From: Foliamicus sp963666765 | GTDB taxonomy: Bacteria; Pseudomonadota; Gammaproteobacteria; Steroidobacterales; Foliamicaceae | DNA length: 64,000 bases | Assembly (NCBI GenBank): GCA_963666765.1 | Contig: OY762933.1 | Span: 2,542,001-2,606,000, forward strand | Direction of reading: 5' to 3' | Shown here: one piece after another, positions 61,874-64,000 of the stretch | Numbering within the stretch: the stretch's first letter is position 1 | Layout of the letters: every line of letters starts with the position of its first letter | Notes under the pieces: model-generated | Databases searched by the model: none | Told to the model about the DNA's origin: nothing | The model's input: the letters and a program-made list of their open reading frames with translations, nothing else | Position numbers and translations under genes: made by a program

Positions 61874-62509
61874 TCAGGGTCCTTCGCCGGCGGCCTGTTC
61901 CGCAGCCTCGGCCGTCCAGGCTTCCCTTACCGCACGCCCGCGCTCAAGCAGGGGATTGAATTTCTCGTAATCCACCTCCTTCTGCCTGAGCCGGTCAAGA
62001 TAGGCCCCGGGCGTCAGGGGCGACTCGGCCCAATGGATATACCGCCATCCTTCCGGCTTCTTGCGAAGGACCGCGCTCATCCGGATCTCCTCTCCCAGGG
62101 GGAGCCTGCCTCGCATCTTCATTTCGAAATGCATGTACCACACGACAATGGCGAGATCGTCGGCGATGAGCTTGACCGAAATGTCATACATCTCCTCGCG
62201 CAGGGCTTCCAGCACCGGGTTCGGCAAGGGCGGAGCCAGATAGGCCCTGAGCGGCTCCCAGCCGATGAACCAGCGTTCCTGTTCCTCGGCCAGGTAGAAA
62301 GGCGCCTCTTCGTCCTGATCCCAAAGGTCCAGCACCTTTCGGAAGTCCTGCGTGTTCCAGACCTCCGCGGTTTCGTGAATGAAGGCCTCGATGGCGGCGA
62401 TTTCGTCCTGCTCGGCCGCTCGGGCCGAGTCTATGTCAAGTGCTGTCATGGTCAATGCCACCCCCAATAAAAAAGTCGCCCGCGGCGACCCTAACAAAGT
62501 TGAGCCCAC
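61874..62509 (-). CDS. Exported NTF2-like (SnoaL/DUF4440-type) protein
   Basis: 211 residues from a GTG at 62509 (AGGGGAAG upstream), chosen because it gives a signal peptide (ATFLLGVALTMTALDIDSARAA); an ATG at 62449 would start at its end. The mature part has the NTF2-like helix-strand pattern (IAAIEAFIHETAEVWNTQDFRKVLDLW ... WRYIHWAESPLTPGAYL). Members are binding proteins or lyases/isomerases such as SnoaL and ketosteroid isomerase. A steroid link is not shown. Confidence 0.7.
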   Translation of the reverse strand: MGSTLLGSPRATFLLGVALTMTALDIDSARAAEQDEIAAIEAFIHETAEVWNTQDFRKVLDLWDQDEEAPFYLAEEQERWFIGWEPLRAYLAPPLPNPVLEALREEMYDISVKLIADDLAIVVWYMHFEMKMRGRLPLGEEIRMSAVLRKKPEGWRYIHWAESPLTPGAYLDRLRQKEVDYEKFNPLLERGRAVREAWTAEAAEQAAGEGP

Positions 62510-62643
62510 AATCTTCCCCTTTCAGATGCTCCGGCGGCAAATCGTAAACGATGAACCGGCCCCGGGGCCTGCGCGCTTGCGATCATGCGCCGCCAGTTCC
62601 TGAACGACCTTGCCGTCGAGGGGCTGGAGGACCGGCTTGCCCG

Positions 62644-63924
62644 TTAACGCTTTCCCCTAAAGACCCAGCGCGACAGAACCGTGTGGAGCAGGAAGGCCGT
62701 GATCATGCCGTCCGCTGCCGGGACGGTCGTCAGCGTCAGCAGGCCCTGGTTGGCGGCGGCGGCTGTTCCGGTTCCTGCGATCCATGCGAACAGGGCGGAA
62801 TATCCGACGGAGGGTCGCGCGGACAGGTGCTCCAGCCTGTAGGCCGAGCGGCTCAGGAGGAAGAAATCGGCGATATAGACGCCGGCAATCGGGGTGGTGG
62901 CAATTCCGAGAACCAGCACGAAGGGCAGAAAAACGTCCATGATGCCCAGCACCGCGCCGAGCGTGCCCAGCGCGCCGGACATCGTCGCCAGCTGTTTGTC
63001 GGAGAACCGGCGGAAGGAGGCGGCAAGCGTCAGGACCGCGGAGTACAGGTTGACGGTATTCGTGGTCCAGGTCGAAAAGACCAGGATGAACAGGGCGGGC
63101 AGGGCCACGCCCACGATGACCATGATCTTCATGATGTCGGTTTCGGCGAACGCGAGTGCCGGAATGCCGGATGCCAGCATGATGAGGGGATAGCCGGCAG
63201 CGAGCCCGGTGACCGATTTCACGCCCTCCCGGCCGGACCGTGCGTATCGCGTCAGGTCCGGCCCCGACACCGCCATGAGAATATTGGCCCCGATTACCGT
63301 CGATATGGCCAGGCCCACCGACATGTCACCGCTTCCCCGGGCGGTCCAGAGGTCCTGCAACTCGATGCGCTGCAGCACGAGATAGACCACGTAGAGCATG
63401 AACAACACCAGTAACGGCACCGCCAGGCTGGAGAACCGTTCGATGAAGCGGAAGCCGTACATGGCGGTCAGGCTCATGGCCACGCAGCCGAAAAAGGCGC
63501 ACAGGGCCCTGGGTACCGTGATTCCGTAGAACGCGTCGATGGCCTCGCGGATGGCCCCGCCGAATATGTCGCCGGTGGCCGCGAAGTAGCCGACGTAGGT
63601 CACTGCCAGCAACGGATTGACCAGAAAGCGGACCAGGCCGCGGCCGAACGAGAATTGAATGATCATGTAGGTCGACAATCGGGTGCGCGCGCCGATGATC
63701 GACGTAACAATCATCATCAGGCCCACGATCGCGCATCCGCCGAACAGGGCAAGCGTTGCCTGGCGCAAACCGAGCGCCAGGCTGATTTCCGATCCGATGT
63801 AGAAGATGGGGAGGGTTACGCCGATCCCGAACACTACGACCGCGATCCGGAAGCCGCCGATCGTGGCGTGGTCGGGTACCCGGCTGCGCGTGTAGTCGTT
63901 TGCAGGTATTGGGTCCGTTTTCAT
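62644..63924 (-). CDS. NCS1-family permease (cytosine/purine type)
   Basis: 426 residues with about 12 membrane helices. The ATG at 63924 is preferred to a GTG at 63936. Family features: N-terminal DHATIGGFRIAVVVFGIGVTLPIF, SFGRG after helix 2-3, GANILMAVSGPDLTRYAR, and NTVNLYSAVLTLA. NCS1 proteins are cation symporters for cytosine, purines, thiamine or hydantoins. No nucleobase enzyme is adjacent in the window. The 62510-62643 gap holds nothing convincing. Confidence 0.85.
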   Translation of the reverse strand: MKTDPIPANDYTRSRVPDHATIGGFRIAVVVFGIGVTLPIFYIGSEISLALGLRQATLALFGGCAIVGLMMIVTSIIGARTRLSTYMIIQFSFGRGLVRFLVNPLLAVTYVGYFAATGDIFGGAIREAIDAFYGITVPRALCAFFGCVAMSLTAMYGFRFIERFSSLAVPLLVLFMLYVVYLVLQRIELQDLWTARGSGDMSVGLAISTVIGANILMAVSGPDLTRYARSGREGVKSVTGLAAGYPLIMLASGIPALAFAETDIMKIMVIVGVALPALFILVFSTWTTNTVNLYSAVLTLAASFRRFSDKQLATMSGALGTLGAVLGIMDVFLPFVLVLGIATTPIAGVYIADFFLLSRSAYRLEHLSARPSVGYSALFAWIAGTGTAAAANQGLLTLTTVPAADGMITAFLLHTVLSRWVFRGKR

Positions 63925-63960
63925 GTTCTGCCGCACGGCAGGTCACTGCCTGGCGAATGC

Positions 63961-63991
63961 CCCGCTAGCGTAGCGGGCGGGAAGCGCCCGC
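63961..63991. other. Two small hairpins upstream of the NCS1 permease
   Basis: CCCGCTA-GCG-TAGCGGG (63961-63977) and, overlapping it, GCGGGC...GCCCGC ending at 63991. They are close to the window edge, so what lies upstream is unseen; they could be a terminator of an upstream gene or a repeat unit. Confidence 0.35.
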
Positions 63992-64000
63992 AAAACTACT

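Noticed and set aside
62585..62647. 20-residue ORF before the NCS1 permease end
   Set aside because: No ribosome site, no conserved motif, and it runs over the permease stop; probably chance.

Overview
The window is GC-rich, gene-dense DNA. It looks like a chromosome fragment of an uncultured, probably aerobic gammaproteobacterium. The evidence is core gene blocks in gammaproteobacterial arrangement: prmB/accD/truA/FimV-like/asd/aroC, a DedD-like SPOR gene with cvpA and purF, ppi with lpxH and folD, and efp. There are also many Gram-negative envelope genes: a TonB receptor, an LbtU-type porin, an RND pump, LpxH and a lipoprotein autotransporter protease. I see no tRNA, rRNA, CRISPR array or phage module.

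Layout. 1-5.5 kb: a truncated FAD monooxygenase, two SDRs (one with a signal peptide) and a NUDIX/MBL/GNAT/DUF2878 operon. 5.5-7.6 kb: a small hydrophobic peptide gene divergent from a CpxR/CpxA-like two-component system, separated by three GTAAC repeats at exact 10-bp spacing. 7.6-12.8 kb: a TonB receptor, a PiT-like membrane protein and a Cu/Zn permease with a His-rich loop. 13-14.1 kb: a DUF4143 ATPase. 14.3-17.6 kb: the most striking locus. It holds a clear homologue of eukaryotic sterol 24-C-methyltransferase, preceded by a 30-residue membrane peptide and a TATAAT promoter, and followed by a GPP34 (Golgi phosphoprotein 3)-cytochrome P450 fusion split by a one-base frameshift. 17.6-22 kb: an RND pump. 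22-32.6 kb: moeA, a flavin monooxygenase/MFS pair, a second exported SDR with a secreted partner, a NalP-like protease, a secreted alpha/beta hydrolase and an FAD monooxygenase. 32.7-41.1 kb: a long run with MFS, a tandem alpha/beta hydrolase lacking both nucleophiles, an SMP-30-like propeller, a heterodimeric ABC exporter and an SDR. 41-55.1 kb: mostly housekeeping genes. 55.2-59.1 kb: a two-subunit molybdenum enzyme like pyrogallol-phloroglucinol transhydroxylase, whose large subunit carries an extra N-terminal SCP2-like (sterol carrier) domain. 59-64 kb: two divergent atypical HU-like genes, a Baeyer-Villiger monooxygenase, an NTF2-like protein and an NCS1 permease.

How the genes may work together. 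Many oxidoreductases (SDRs, flavin monooxygenases, BVMO, P450, Mo enzyme), the sterol methyltransferase and the SCP2 fusion suggest modification or breakdown of steroid-like or other polycyclic/aromatic compounds, with export by RND, MFS and ABC systems. This is inference: only the methyltransferase identity is strong, and no sterol ring-forming genes are visible here.

Repeats. Small palindromic elements are unusually abundant: two related ~165-bp hairpin elements with CTAG ends (59.1 and 61.7 kb), a 100-bp hairpin (31.3 kb), a duplicated AGTGTCGTG inverted repeat over the starts of truA and the FimV-like gene, and many REP-like GAGGGCG-type palindromes. Several of these supply start, stop or ribosome-binding sequence to neighbouring genes.
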